Translations under genes and position numbers: made by a program
Part shown: one piece after another, positions 8,898-17,747 of the stretch
Numbering within the stretch: position 1 is the first letter of the stretch
Layout of the letters: each line of letters opens with the position of its first letter
Origin: Oligoflexia bacterium
GTDB lineage: Bacteria; Bdellovibrionota; Bacteriovoracia; Bacteriovoracales; Bacteriovoracaceae
Assembly: GCA_024229115.1 (NCBI GenBank)
Contig: JAAEST010000053.1
Span: 186,001 to 250,000, forward strand
DNA: 64,000 bases
Direction: 5' to 3'
The notes under the pieces: model-generated
What the model saw: the letters and a program-made list of their open reading frames with translations, nothing else
Told to the model about the DNA's origin: nothing
Database searches by the model: none

Positions 8898-9818
8898 CTA
8901 AAATTTGATGAGTGGTCGAACTTCATAATCTTTTAAAGATTCAGCAATCATTTTAAAATCAGGAGTGATTCCTAAAATAAATCCACCACCTCCGGCACCA
9001 CAAAGTTTAAGAGAATATTCTCCAGAAAGAATTCCTTGTTTCCATACATCATGGAAAAGTTTCGGAATCATAGGGGCCATCAACTCATATTGAAATTGTG
9101 AAAGTTTTTGAAATTCTACAATTAACTGATCAACATTTCCTTTCAGAAAATAATTAATACAATCATTTGTCAGTGGGAGAAGATCATTAACGAGACTATT
9201 TTCGAAATCGGCATTCTTACACTTTTCTAGAAATAGGTTTACCAATGGTTCAGTCTTACGGCTTCTACCAGTATTTAGTAAGAAAAGTCCGCCCTTTCTT
9301 TCTGTAAAAGTTGGAAGCTCAACTGGACCCATATTCTGATCACTATCGATAAGAATTGGTTGATTTAAATAAGAGATAAGAGGATCAACTCCAGAAGAAG
9401 ATCCATGAAAATGATTCTCCATCAAAGCAAAATGTTTCTTAAGCTGAGAAGCTTTTAGTTTATTTTTTAATACTGGAGTGCTGTAGCGATCATAGATTGC
9501 TGCACACAAAGCTCCACTACTACCGACTCCATAACCCATTGGAATCGTACTTTTAAAGTGAAGGCCTTGACCAACGTCGAATTGAAAACTTGTACTATCA
9601 AACTCAAAAGGCAGAGAAGCTTCACGATTAAGCTTATCCATATAGCGGCTAAAAGCTTTGAGTTCATTATCAATATTTTGACCTTGTTCACTTTTAAAAA
9701 TGAGTTCTCCATCAAAGAGATCGAATGGAATACTTAAGGCCATCGAATTTTTGATGACTGTATATTCACCAAAGAGAAGGACTTTGGAATTAAACTTAGT
9801 ACTTTTTTGGGCATTCAT
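8898..9818 (-). CDS. mvk: Mevalonate kinase (GHMP family)
   Basis: The 306-residue protein is a GHMP kinase: an N-terminal strand KVLLFGEYTVI, the ATP-binding motif IPMGYGVGSSGALCAA, and the C-terminal motif LCGAGGGGFILG. In the operon context it is most likely mevalonate kinase, which makes 5-phosphomevalonate in the cytoplasm. It is the last gene of the mevalonate operon; its ATG overlaps the mvaD stop by 4 bases. The alternative, phosphomevalonate kinase, cannot be excluded because the operon contains a second GHMP kinase of another subfamily. Confidence 0.85.
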   Translation of the reverse strand: MNAQKSTKFNSKVLLFGEYTVIKNSMALSIPFDLFDGELIFKSEQGQNIDNELKAFSRYMDKLNREASLPFEFDSTSFQFDVGQGLHFKSTIPMGYGVGSSGALCAAIYDRYSTPVLKNKLKASQLKKHFALMENHFHGSSSGVDPLISYLNQPILIDSDQNMGPVELPTFTERKGGLFLLNTGRSRKTEPLVNLFLEKCKNADFENSLVNDLLPLTNDCINYFLKGNVDQLIVEFQKLSQFQYELMAPMIPKLFHDVWKQGILSGEYSLKLCGAGGGGFILGITPDFKMIAESLKDYEVRPLIKF

Positions 9819-10873
9819 AGATTAATGGGACCTTCACCTAATTCATCGTGAATCACTTTAAACGAGATGTTTTCTGAAATCCACTTTTTAACAGCTTCTT
9901 CATGCTTCTTAGGATAGAGAATATGTACATTTGGTCCAGCATCAAGAGTAAAACATAGAGGAATATTTGATTCTGATCGATAAAGCCTTAGCTTTTCAAT
10001 AACCTCTAATGTACCTGGCTTCATGAGCATATAATTCTCACGAGATGTCATCATCATCGCATGAAGAGTTAGTGCTTCATTCTCAACTAAATTAATAAAA
10101 GAATTAAGATCCCCAACTTTCAGAATTTCTAAACACTTTCTATAATTTAAAGAAGCTTGCTCAAAACGAGTCATGGCAAAGGGATGATCATTCATCAGAG
10201 CATGCCCTGCCCTAGAACTTACCGATTTAACTCCAGAATCAACAATCACAACACTGTCTTGATAATTTCTAAAGACTTCATTTAACTGTTGTGAAAAAGG
10301 AAGGGCAAAGAGATCATTTCCAATAACTTCTGATTCTCCCCAACAGGCAACCTCAGGGTAAAGGCTACGACAAGCACTTCCACTACCTAATCGAGCGAAG
10401 AAACTTGCGCGGTTGTAGAACTGATCTTCACTGAGATCAAGACCCATTTCTCTTTCAAAACTAACTAAACACAACGATAGAGCAGCCATCGCTGAAGCAC
10501 TTGAGGCGATCCCTGCAGAATGCGGAAAACTATTTTCTGAAGAGATTTTAAATTCATAACTATGAAGCTCAGGGATAAACTCTATTAGCTTTTCAAAGAA
10601 CTGATCAATTTTACTATGAAAGTCTGGAGCCTCTTTTCCTTCAAACAGAAAAGAATATTGAAAATTATCGATTGTTGCCTTTCGAGGCTTCCATTCAATA
10701 GATGTTTTCGTATGACAATTTTTTAAAGTGAAACTAACTGAAGGATTACAAGGTATTTGTACTTCCTTCTTTCCCCAATATTTAACGAGGGCAATATTTG
10801 AAGGGGCCTGCCAAGACGCCTGCCCAATAGAATCAAGAGAAAGCTTCTTTAAACGTTTAGTGCAAGAGCTCAT
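9815..10873 (-). CDS. mvaD: Diphosphomevalonate decarboxylase
   Basis: The 352-residue product carries the hallmarks of mevalonate diphosphate decarboxylase: APSNIALVKYWGKK near residue 23, the PSVSFTL strand, the phosphate-binding segment SAGIASSASAMAALSL, and the TLDAGPNVHIL block near the C-terminus. It converts mevalonate diphosphate to isopentenyl diphosphate with ATP. It overlaps the upstream kinase by 17 bases and the downstream kinase by 4, as expected of coupled translation. Confidence 0.94.
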   Translation of the reverse strand: MSSCTKRLKKLSLDSIGQASWQAPSNIALVKYWGKKEVQIPCNPSVSFTLKNCHTKTSIEWKPRKATIDNFQYSFLFEGKEAPDFHSKIDQFFEKLIEFIPELHSYEFKISSENSFPHSAGIASSASAMAALSLCLVSFEREMGLDLSEDQFYNRASFFARLGSGSACRSLYPEVACWGESEVIGNDLFALPFSQQLNEVFRNYQDSVVIVDSGVKSVSSRAGHALMNDHPFAMTRFEQASLNYRKCLEILKVGDLNSFINLVENEALTLHAMMMTSRENYMLMKPGTLEVIEKLRLYRSESNIPLCFTLDAGPNVHILYPKKHEEAVKKWISENISFKVIHDELGEGPINL

Positions 10874-11894
10874 TAACAGGTGCTTCCGTGTTATTTACAA
10901 GATCCGCAAACTTAAAGACAACATCGTGCCCTTTCTTATTAAAATAGTTTCTCGTCTCTTCTTCACTCTTATCTGAAGTCACAAGCATAAAGTCTCCACC
11001 CCATGCTCCTAATGATTTCATTTCTCCCCAGTAATCAGAATAGTTTTGAGCTTTTACTGGCGGCATATCAATAATTTTAGAAATAATATCTTCATGCTCT
11101 ATAACAAGAGCATTGAACTCAGCAAGTTCAGAACAAGTCAGCATACCATCTGTAATTTCACTTACTCTTTTAATATCTTCTTTGGTCACAAGATTCATTT
11201 CTCTATAGCGAGCAATTCCACTGCGACTGTCTTGTTTCTGTCCTCTGTAAACAAAGTAGAGATTATCTTTGAATGAAGGATTAAAGTCTGAAGGAGACCA
11301 ATGTGGACCCTTCTTATACTTCTCATAAACTAATGGTCTTTCTGACTGAGCACAGGCAATGTCATACCCAGAACCACCAGTTGTATTAAATAAAAGCTCA
11401 AATGGAGAAACATAGGCCCATTGAGCAATATTATAAATAAGCGTTGAGCTTGATCCCAGTCCCCACTCTAAAGGGAAACCTAGTTGAGTATCAACGTGAA
11501 CATCTACTTCATCTCTTAAGAAATGCTTATTTTGAACACGAGCAGCTCTTAATAATTTTTGGAGCATTTCGATCTCAGGGGTTAACTCACCCTCTACAAG
11601 ATTAAAGTGCCAAAACTCTAATTTTGCTTCAAACCAAAGATTTCCGTTTAAATCAAAGCTCTTCCAATGAAGGGTTGGGTTAAAGCTCTGAGAGTAACGA
11701 ACCCCCATTGATTGACCGTACTTTGTAGGAACAGCTAATCCCTTAGTTCCATCAAGAATTAAATACTCTCCACTAATAAGTAACTTTCCTCTTCCAAAGA
11801 AGAATTGGTCATACTTATCAGATGAGATCACATGGGTTTGATGCTTATCTGATTCTTCAATATTTGAATTATTGTGTGTGTTTTCTAAATTCAT
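10857..11894 (-). CDS. GYDIA-family GHMP kinase, probable phosphomevalonate kinase
   Basis: The 345-residue protein has GRGKLLISGEYLIL near residue 34, the ATP loop EWGLGSSSTLI, and the diagnostic TGGSGYDIACAQ motif of the GYDIA family of GHMP kinases, a group I know mainly from Bacteroidota mevalonate operons. By position between HMG-CoA reductase and the decarboxylase it most likely supplies the phosphomevalonate kinase step. About 30 extra residues precede the kinase core. It starts 11 bases after mvaA. The assignment to a particular phosphorylation step is inference. Confidence 0.82.
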   Translation of the reverse strand: MNLENTHNNSNIEESDKHQTHVISSDKYDQFFFGRGKLLISGEYLILDGTKGLAVPTKYGQSMGVRYSQSFNPTLHWKSFDLNGNLWFEAKLEFWHFNLVEGELTPEIEMLQKLLRAARVQNKHFLRDEVDVHVDTQLGFPLEWGLGSSSTLIYNIAQWAYVSPFELLFNTTGGSGYDIACAQSERPLVYEKYKKGPHWSPSDFNPSFKDNLYFVYRGQKQDSRSGIARYREMNLVTKEDIKRVSEITDGMLTCSELAEFNALVIEHEDIISKIIDMPPVKAQNYSDYWGEMKSLGAWGGDFMLVTSDKSEEETRNYFNKKGHDVVFKFADLVNNTEAPVNELLH

Positions 11895-11905
11895 TGTGCC
11901 TCTAT

Positions 11906-13237
11906 TTACTGATAATTTCTCATTGATCCAATAAAGTCTCTGACGGATTTAAAAGAAATTACTTCGTTCTCAAAATGTATTTTTGCCTTCTCTCTCTCTT
12001 CATTTGATGCTTCAAGATGATTTAAAATATTCATTAAGTGCATTTTCATATGACCTTTTTGAATACCAGTCGTCGTTAAGCTTCTAAGGGCAGAAAAGTT
12101 TTGAGCAAGTCCTATTACTGCCGTAATCATCATTAGCTCATTTGCACTTGGTTGCCCTAGCATATCTAATGTTGTTCTCGCCATTGGATGAAGGGCCGTT
12201 AAACCACCTACTGTTCCAAGTGAGAGTGGAATCTCTAAAGAAAATTTAAATTTCCCATCAACAACTTCACAATCTGTTAATCCACGATACTGACCATCTC
12301 TAGCCGCATATGTATGACCACAAGCTTCGATAGCTCTGAAGTCATTACCTGTCGCTAAGATCACGGCGTCGATTCCGTTAAAGATACCTTTGTTATGAGT
12401 TGTTGCTCTATTAACATCGATCTTGGCAATTCTTACGGCCCTTGCAAACTTCTGAGCAAATTCTTCAGCACTCATTCCAAAACTAAGATCATTAAGATCT
12501 TCAACAGAACATTCTACCCAAGCCTTTACTAAACAATCAGGTGTGTAGTTAGAAAGAATCGCCATAACGACTTGAAGCCCCTCGGAAGCTGTCGCTTCCT
12601 CATCAAATTCTACATTTGATTCAACAACCATCTTAAACTCTTGTCCTAGAGCTTCTAAGACAGAGTTAATGAAGTTAGCTCCCATGGCATCGCAAGTATT
12701 AAACTCACACCACAGTTGGTAGTAACCTTTTTCTAGATCAGTCTTATCTTCAAGACGAAGATCTAAGAGTCCTCCACCACGCTTTTCCATATTAAGACAA
12801 AGGGGAGCAACTTTTTCTAAAAGAGCTTCTTTATTTTCAATAAAGAGTTTTTCTAGCAACTGCTTGTCACCTTCCCAGATGAGATGAACTTGACCAATCT
12901 TTTTAGTGTCTACAATTTCTGCATGAAAACCACCACGCTCAAGCCAAAACTTTGAGCTTTTAGCAGCGGCTGCAACTACTGAACTTTCTTCAATTACCAT
13001 TGGGACACAGTACATTTTGTCATTGATAAGGACATTAGGTACGACACCATATGGGAAAGCAAAGTTTGTGATTGTATTTTCTGAAAATTCATCAAGTATC
13101 TTTTGGCTTTTTTCATCAGCATGCCAGAAACTTGTGATTGTATCTTTTGCGAATGACGAATTATCAAGAAAGTTCTCAACAATATAATCAATCTTTTGGT
13201 TCTTACTTAGTTTTGAAAATCCTGATATCGGTCTCAA
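11906..13237 (-). CDS. mvaA: Hydroxymethylglutaryl-CoA reductase, class II
   Basis: The protein has 443 residues and matches bacterial class II HMG-CoA reductases: no membrane anchor, the start RPISGFSKLS, the catalytic Glu in MVIEESSVVAAAA, the catalytic Lys in THNKGI, the Asp in ATGNDFRAIEA and the His in IQKGHMKMH. It makes mevalonate from HMG-CoA. The start is a TTG at 13237 preceded by AAAGGAG at 5-base spacing; the ribosome binding site lies inside the last codons of the isomerase gene, which ends at 13239. HMG-CoA synthase is not in this window. Confidence 0.94.
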   Translation of the reverse strand: MRPISGFSKLSKNQKIDYIVENFLDNSSFAKDTITSFWHADEKSQKILDEFSENTITNFAFPYGVVPNVLINDKMYCVPMVIEESSVVAAAAKSSKFWLERGGFHAEIVDTKKIGQVHLIWEGDKQLLEKLFIENKEALLEKVAPLCLNMEKRGGGLLDLRLEDKTDLEKGYYQLWCEFNTCDAMGANFINSVLEALGQEFKMVVESNVEFDEEATASEGLQVVMAILSNYTPDCLVKAWVECSVEDLNDLSFGMSAEEFAQKFARAVRIAKIDVNRATTHNKGIFNGIDAVILATGNDFRAIEACGHTYAARDGQYRGLTDCEVVDGKFKFSLEIPLSLGTVGGLTALHPMARTTLDMLGQPSANELMMITAVIGLAQNFSALRSLTTTGIQKGHMKMHLMNILNHLEASNEEREKAKIHFENEVISFKSVRDFIGSMRNYQ

Positions 13238-13238
13238 A

Positions 13239-14288
13239 CTAGTCTCCTTTGATACTTAAAAAACTATGGGCCATCTTTAAACCCATAATTTGAGATTCAA
13301 CGTAATCTCTTAATGCCTGTTCACCTAAGAAAGCATATTCCAAAAAGCCTTTGGCCTGTCCATATAGACAAGGTAACTGACATTTTTGTGTAAGATAGAA
13401 GCCATCAAGATAGTTCTTAATGCCACCAGAGATGATAATTTCCGGAAGATCTCTCCCATCCCCACCAATTTCCGAAATGATACGGTTCAACATAATTACC
13501 ATTTCGTCACTCGTATGGCCAACATTGGCAAGGCCAGCATGAGGGTGAGAAATATCATCATTTCCATTACTTAGCGACCTTTGCATCTCTAAAAATGAGA
13601 AATTTGTCCCACCATAGGCACCAAATTCAATGGCTGAAATTGGCATTTCAAGCAGTGCTTTTAGAGAACGAGGTCCCATTCCCTGACCAACTTCTTTAAC
13701 CATAATCTTGTGAGTGGTCTTGGCCAAGAAGTCATTGATTATTTCAAGAGGTGATCTTTTAAAGCGATCACCTTCTGGCTGGAAGAATTCTTGTAAAGGA
13801 TTGACATGAATAATAAGTCCATCGGCCTTTAGTCTTTCAACCATTTGGTTTAGCTTATCAGATTCATTTTTTTCAAGAAGCTCATCAAGTTGAGCAATTC
13901 CAATATTTGCCAAGAATGGAAGCTCATCACCAAGAATAGAACGAAGATTAAAATCTTCAAAATACTCATCTCCCTCTAAGAGAGAACGACAAGAGCCTAA
14001 AGCAAAACCTAGACCAAATTCACGACAAACTTTTGCAAGGACTTTATTTATTGGACCTGCTTCACCAGATCCACCAGTCATTGAGCTTACCCAAATTGGA
14101 GCGTTAACCTTCTTCCCTAAGAAAGTAGTCGAAAGGTCAACATTCGAATATTCAGGATGCCCCTTAAAAAGAGGTTCATAATAGAAACGATCATCATTTG
14201 TTAGGGCCAGCGTTTGAGACTTCTGGGCCAATAAAAGATGGTCAGTCTTTCTATTTGAAAGTTGGTTATCAGATTTATGACTAGTCAT
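13239..14288 (-). CDS. fni: Isopentenyl-diphosphate delta-isomerase, type 2
   Basis: The product is the FMN- and NADPH-dependent type 2 isomerase that interconverts IPP and DMAPP. It has the N-terminal RKTDHL motif, the VSSMTGGSGEAGPINK segment, HVNPLQEFFQPEGD, VKEVGQGM and the C-terminal phosphate-binding ISGGIKN. I choose the ATG at 14288 (349 residues); a TTG six codons earlier is also in frame. It is the first gene of the five-gene mevalonate operon. No type 1 isomerase or MEP-pathway gene is seen here. Confidence 0.93.
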   Translation of the reverse strand: MTSHKSDNQLSNRKTDHLLLAQKSQTLALTNDDRFYYEPLFKGHPEYSNVDLSTTFLGKKVNAPIWVSSMTGGSGEAGPINKVLAKVCREFGLGFALGSCRSLLEGDEYFEDFNLRSILGDELPFLANIGIAQLDELLEKNESDKLNQMVERLKADGLIIHVNPLQEFFQPEGDRFKRSPLEIINDFLAKTTHKIMVKEVGQGMGPRSLKALLEMPISAIEFGAYGGTNFSFLEMQRSLSNGNDDISHPHAGLANVGHTSDEMVIMLNRIISEIGGDGRDLPEIIISGGIKNYLDGFYLTQKCQLPCLYGQAKGFLEYAFLGEQALRDYVESQIMGLKMAHSFLSIKGD

Positions 14289-14338
14289 GTCTACTTCATA
14301 GCACAACAGACATTGAACGTCATAAAAAACTTGGTAGA

Positions 14339-15904
14339 TTAATGCTGCGCAAGAAGTGATTCAGCCACTTTTATTCCATCGACAGCTGCAGAAGTGATCC
14401 CACCGGCGTAGCCAGCCCCTTCACCGCATGGATAAAGGCCTTTGAGCGAAGGACTCTCTAAAGTTTGTTTATCTCTAATGATAGTGATCGGAGCCGAAGT
14501 TCTTGTTTCCGGAGCTAGAAATAGGGCATCATTTGAGATGAAGCCATTCATTTTTCGATCGAAATCCTGAAGAGCACGGCGAAGATGATTGGTAATAAAT
14601 TCAGGGAGAACTTTCCCTAAATCAGCACCAAAAATTCCAGAAGGGCAACTTGTCTTAGCTTTGAGTTCTCGGTTTTCTTTATTATCTAAGAAGTCCTTTA
14701 GGCCTTGAGCTGGAACTTCTTTTCCTGAAGCTTGTTCAAGGCTTAATTCATAGGCCTTCTTTTCAATATCATGTTGGAATTTAAGCCCGGCCATTAACTC
14801 TTTGTCTGTAAAATCAATTCCTGATTGAACAGAAACAACAAGGGCCGAGTTTGACCATGGCGAGTTTCGAGCAAAGTTACTCATTCCATTCACAACGATT
14901 CCATCAGCTTCTGTCCCACTCGAAAGAACATATCCACCAGGACACATACAAAAACTATAAGTCCCCTTCTTCGTTTTTGGATTTTCCCAAGAGAGTCTGT
15001 ATCTGGCACTACCTAACTCATGGCCTTCAGAAAAAGGTCCGTGCTGAATGAAATCAATTAAGCGACGAGGATGTTCTACTCTTACGCCAACAGCAAAGTC
15101 TTTTGCTTTCATTTCTACATTGAGTTCTTCAAGATGGAAGTATATTTCTTTTGCGGAATGTCCTGTTGCAAGTACAACATGATCAGTTTCAAATTGCTGA
15201 GAATCTGAACATAAGACACCTTTAATTTTCTTCCCATCAGAATCAGTGATTATTTTATCAACACGACAATTATAATGAATTTCACAACCTTTCGCTCTTA
15301 GATAGTCGGTAATCTCACCAATTAGTTTTCTAATTTTATTAGAACCTAAATGAGGATTGGACATATAGGCCGTTTCTTTTGGTGCACCAAACTCCACGAG
15401 CTTGTCCATTACGTATTGTACGAAAGGCGATTTAATTCGAGTGATAAGTTTTCCATCAGAGAAAAGCCCGGCACCTCCCTCTCCGTAACAAACATTATTT
15501 TCTGGATCAAATTGACCGTATCTCCAAAATTTTGAGATATGAATCATTCTATTATGAGCTCTTTCCCCTCTTTCTAAAATTATAGATGGGACTCCATATT
15601 CACTTAATCTTAATGCGGCAAAAAGTCCTGCAGGACCGGCTCCTACAATAACAGGCTTACGAGGAAACGGTGTTAATTGCTTGAAGTTTTTAAGCGATTC
15701 TAATTCAGAAAAAGACTCTCCGTTTTTGATGGCCTCAACAACGTAGTGATATTTCGGTCTTTTTCCTCGGTTAGCATTTCTAGCATCCAAACTTTGAGAA
15801 ATGATACGAAAATCTGAAAAGTCAGAATAGTTCTTGCGTAAATACTGCTGAACATCTTCCTCAAAATCTAATGTAAACTGTAATTTTTGTGCCATATAGA
15901 GCAT
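14339..15904 (-). CDS. FAD-dependent dehydrogenase of the COG2509 family
   Basis: The 521-residue protein begins with a small alpha/beta domain (about 90 residues) and then an FAD-binding GAGPAGLFAALRLSE loop, ERGERAHNR, a YGEGGAGLFSDGKL segment, CPGGYVLSSG and the C-terminal CGEGAGYAGGITSAAVDG. This is the layout of the widespread uncharacterised COG2509 flavoproteins; their substrate is not known to me. Two nearby starts exist (15904 and 15895), neither with a strong ribosome binding site. It ends about 50 bases before fni on the same strand, so it could lie on the same transcript. Its start is only 33 bases from the divergent cinA. Confidence 0.85.
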   Translation of the reverse strand: MLYMAQKLQFTLDFEEDVQQYLRKNYSDFSDFRIISQSLDARNANRGKRPKYHYVVEAIKNGESFSELESLKNFKQLTPFPRKPVIVGAGPAGLFAALRLSEYGVPSIILERGERAHNRMIHISKFWRYGQFDPENNVCYGEGGAGLFSDGKLITRIKSPFVQYVMDKLVEFGAPKETAYMSNPHLGSNKIRKLIGEITDYLRAKGCEIHYNCRVDKIITDSDGKKIKGVLCSDSQQFETDHVVLATGHSAKEIYFHLEELNVEMKAKDFAVGVRVEHPRRLIDFIQHGPFSEGHELGSARYRLSWENPKTKKGTYSFCMCPGGYVLSSGTEADGIVVNGMSNFARNSPWSNSALVVSVQSGIDFTDKELMAGLKFQHDIEKKAYELSLEQASGKEVPAQGLKDFLDNKENRELKAKTSCPSGIFGADLGKVLPEFITNHLRRALQDFDRKMNGFISNDALFLAPETRTSAPITIIRDKQTLESPSLKGLYPCGEGAGYAGGITSAAVDGIKVAESLLAQH

Positions 15905-15937
15905 AATATATGAAAAGTAACAATAAAGGAATGCACT

Positions 15938-17203
15938 ATGAAAATTGCACTTATTGCAATTGGAGACGAACTCTTAAATGGAAGAACTTTAGAAAAGAAT
16001 GGCCACTGGCTTGCTGGCTTTCTCTATGAGAATGGAATTCTTCTTAACGACATCACAATAATCCGTGATGATGAAGAAGTTCTTGAAGAAACATTCAAGA
16101 AATCCTTTGAGTGCAATGACTTCACTATTGTTACCGGTGGCTTAGGACCAACTCTTGATGATAAAACTAAAAGTATTATCGGAAAAGTTTTTGGGGGTCC
16201 TCTCAAAGAAAGTGCAAAAGCAATAGAGATTGTTAGTAAGCAATATGAAAACTACTCTCGGCAATGGCATCGAGAGTCTAATAGTTATCATATGATTCCA
16301 GAAAAAGTTGAGCCTATTTTTAATCCTATTGGCTTAGCTCCAGGTCTTAAATTTGTAGACTCCTCACGTGAAAAATATATTTTCTGTGCTCCTGGTGTGC
16401 CGAGAGAATTCTTTGGTATGTTTGAAAAAGAAATTTATCCATTCATAAAATCTCATTCTAATTTTCCTAATGAAACATTAAGACAAGTAACAGTTAGAAC
16501 TCGTGGAGTGCCGGAAGAGGAAATCTTTTACAGAAGATGTCCTGGCCTTTGGGAAAAACTATCAGAGTTTGGACAAGTTGCTTCTCTTCCTCAAATTATG
16601 GGGATTGATATTTTAGTGAAGTTCTATGCCAATGAAGAAGAATATAAGAAGAAAAGAGATTCAATTTCAGCTATCATGAAGTCTTGTGCTATTGCTGAAA
16701 ATATTTGGTCATGGGAAGAAGGAAACTTAGAAGAATTTGTTGTGAAAGAAGCAACAGCAAAGAACCTTACAATTGCCTTCGCTGAAAGTTGTACAGGCGG
16801 ATTAACGGCCAATCGAATCACTAATGTCTCTGGTGCGAGCCAAGTTTTTCTTGCGAGCTACGTGACTTATGCCAATGAGGCAAAAATAAATGCCTTGAAA
16901 GTTCTTCCAAAAACAATTGAAGAATATGGTGCTGTTAGTATTGAGACAGCTAAAGAAATGGCCGCTGGAGCAAGAAAATCTGCTCATTCAGATATTGCTA
17001 TTTCTTTTACCGGTATTGCTGGGCCTGGTGGCGGTAGCAAAGAAAAACCGGTTGGAACGGTGGCCATCGGCTGGTCAACCAAAGAGAGTAACGACGCGAA
17101 ACTTTATCACTTTAAGGGTGATCGAGAGTTACTCAAACAACGTTTCAGTGAAGCAGGTCTCTTTAAATTATTAAACTTAATTCGATCAAGTGAAACTAAT
17201 TAG
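15938..17203 (+). CDS. cinA: CinA-family protein, nicotinamide-nucleotide amidase
   Basis: The 421-residue protein has both CinA domains: an N-terminal molybdopterin-binding-like domain (IGDELLNGRTLEKNG, VTGGLGPTLDD) and a C-terminal PncC-type amidohydrolase domain (AFAESCTGGLTANRI, FTGIAGPGGGS, PVGTVAIGW). Full-length CinA proteins hydrolyse ADP-ribose-type pyrophosphates and deamidate NMN, recycling the pyridine nucleotide made by DNA ligase. The AAAGGAA site precedes the ATG. Its last 8 bases overlap the end of the convergent small gene. Confidence 0.94.
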   Translation: MKIALIAIGDELLNGRTLEKNGHWLAGFLYENGILLNDITIIRDDEEVLEETFKKSFECNDFTIVTGGLGPTLDDKTKSIIGKVFGGPLKESAKAIEIVSKQYENYSRQWHRESNSYHMIPEKVEPIFNPIGLAPGLKFVDSSREKYIFCAPGVPREFFGMFEKEIYPFIKSHSNFPNETLRQVTVRTRGVPEEEIFYRRCPGLWEKLSEFGQVASLPQIMGIDILVKFYANEEEYKKKRDSISAIMKSCAIAENIWSWEEGNLEEFVVKEATAKNLTIAFAESCTGGLTANRITNVSGASQVFLASYVTYANEAKINALKVLPKTIEEYGAVSIETAKEMAAGARKSAHSDIAISFTGIAGPGGGSKEKPVGTVAIGWSTKESNDAKLYHFKGDRELLKQRFSEAGLFKLLNLIRSSETN

Positions 17204-17495
17204 AGCTAGGCATTCTTGGGATATTTCCAGACTTCACTCTCTTCATAGCTTCGTTACTAAGATTTTTCATATCGCTGTCACTCATTGAGCCTAGTTTTTC
17301 TTTGGCCCTCTTGGCATCGTCTTCAGAGATTCTTCCACTCTTCACCATCTGATCTAGCATGCCTGAGATCTGACCTTTGTTGATCGCCCCCATATTTTGG
17401 AGAGCACCTAATTCCATCATTCCTTGTGCCTGAGTAAGAGGCGATAAAACTAGCAAGAGCATTGAAAAAGCCAACGCTTTTTTAAGTAACTTCAT
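17196..17495 (-). CDS. Small secreted protein
   Basis: This 99-residue protein has a Sec signal peptide (MKLLKKALAFSMLLLVLSPL, cleavage probably after TQA). The mature part is a short helical sequence, Met/Gly-rich at first, with DQMVKSGRISEDDAKRAKEK resembling the short-oligomerisation (SHOCT) type of helix pair. An AGGGAG site precedes the ATG. The function is unknown. It converges on cinA, with an 8-base overlap of the 3' ends. Confidence 0.65.
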   Translation of the reverse strand: MKLLKKALAFSMLLLVLSPLTQAQGMMELGALQNMGAINKGQISGMLDQMVKSGRISEDDAKRAKEKLGSMSDSDMKNLSNEAMKRVKSGNIPRMPSSN

Positions 17496-17658
17496 AAATC
17501 TCCCTGATCATTTTAGTTCGGTATAAATACTTGAGTAAGTATATCACCAAATAGAAAAAGTTAGATGCCTAAAGTTTGTGGCATCATAGGCAAGCATTTC
17601 CAAATGTTGCGATAAATTTATCCCTTTAATTCCATAGACTTAAGTACGCTACCCCCGT

Positions 17659-17686
17659 TTGACCTACAAATCCAAGCTACTATTAA
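17659..17686 (+). promoter_or_regulatory. Sigma-70 type promoter upstream of the 1671-residue lipoprotein
   Basis: TTGACC at 17659-17664 and TATTAA at 17681-17686 are 16 bases apart, about 60 bases before the start at 17748. A small inverted repeat (AGTGG/CCACT, 17693-17706) follows at the expected transcription start. Confidence 0.45.
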
Positions 17687-17705
17687 TAAAGAAGTGGAAA
17701 ACCAC

Positions 17706-17733
17706 TAAGGAAAGCACGCTAAGCTTCCGAAAA
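17706..17733 (+). promoter_or_regulatory. Sigma-28 (FliA)-like promoter candidate
   Basis: TAAGGAAA at 17706-17713, a 12-base spacer, then TCCGAAAA at 17726-17733. This resembles the TAAA / GCCGATAA boxes of FliA promoters, with one extra base of spacing. The same spacing recurs before 25482, before 58694 and, on the minus strand, before 49392. Confidence 0.35.
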
Positions 17734-17747
17734 ATAAAGGAGAAGGA

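Noticed and set aside
17515-17522. ACCGAACT on the minus strand before the small secreted gene at 17495.
   Set aside because: The -35 position does not match the pattern, so it was left out of the shared promoter set.
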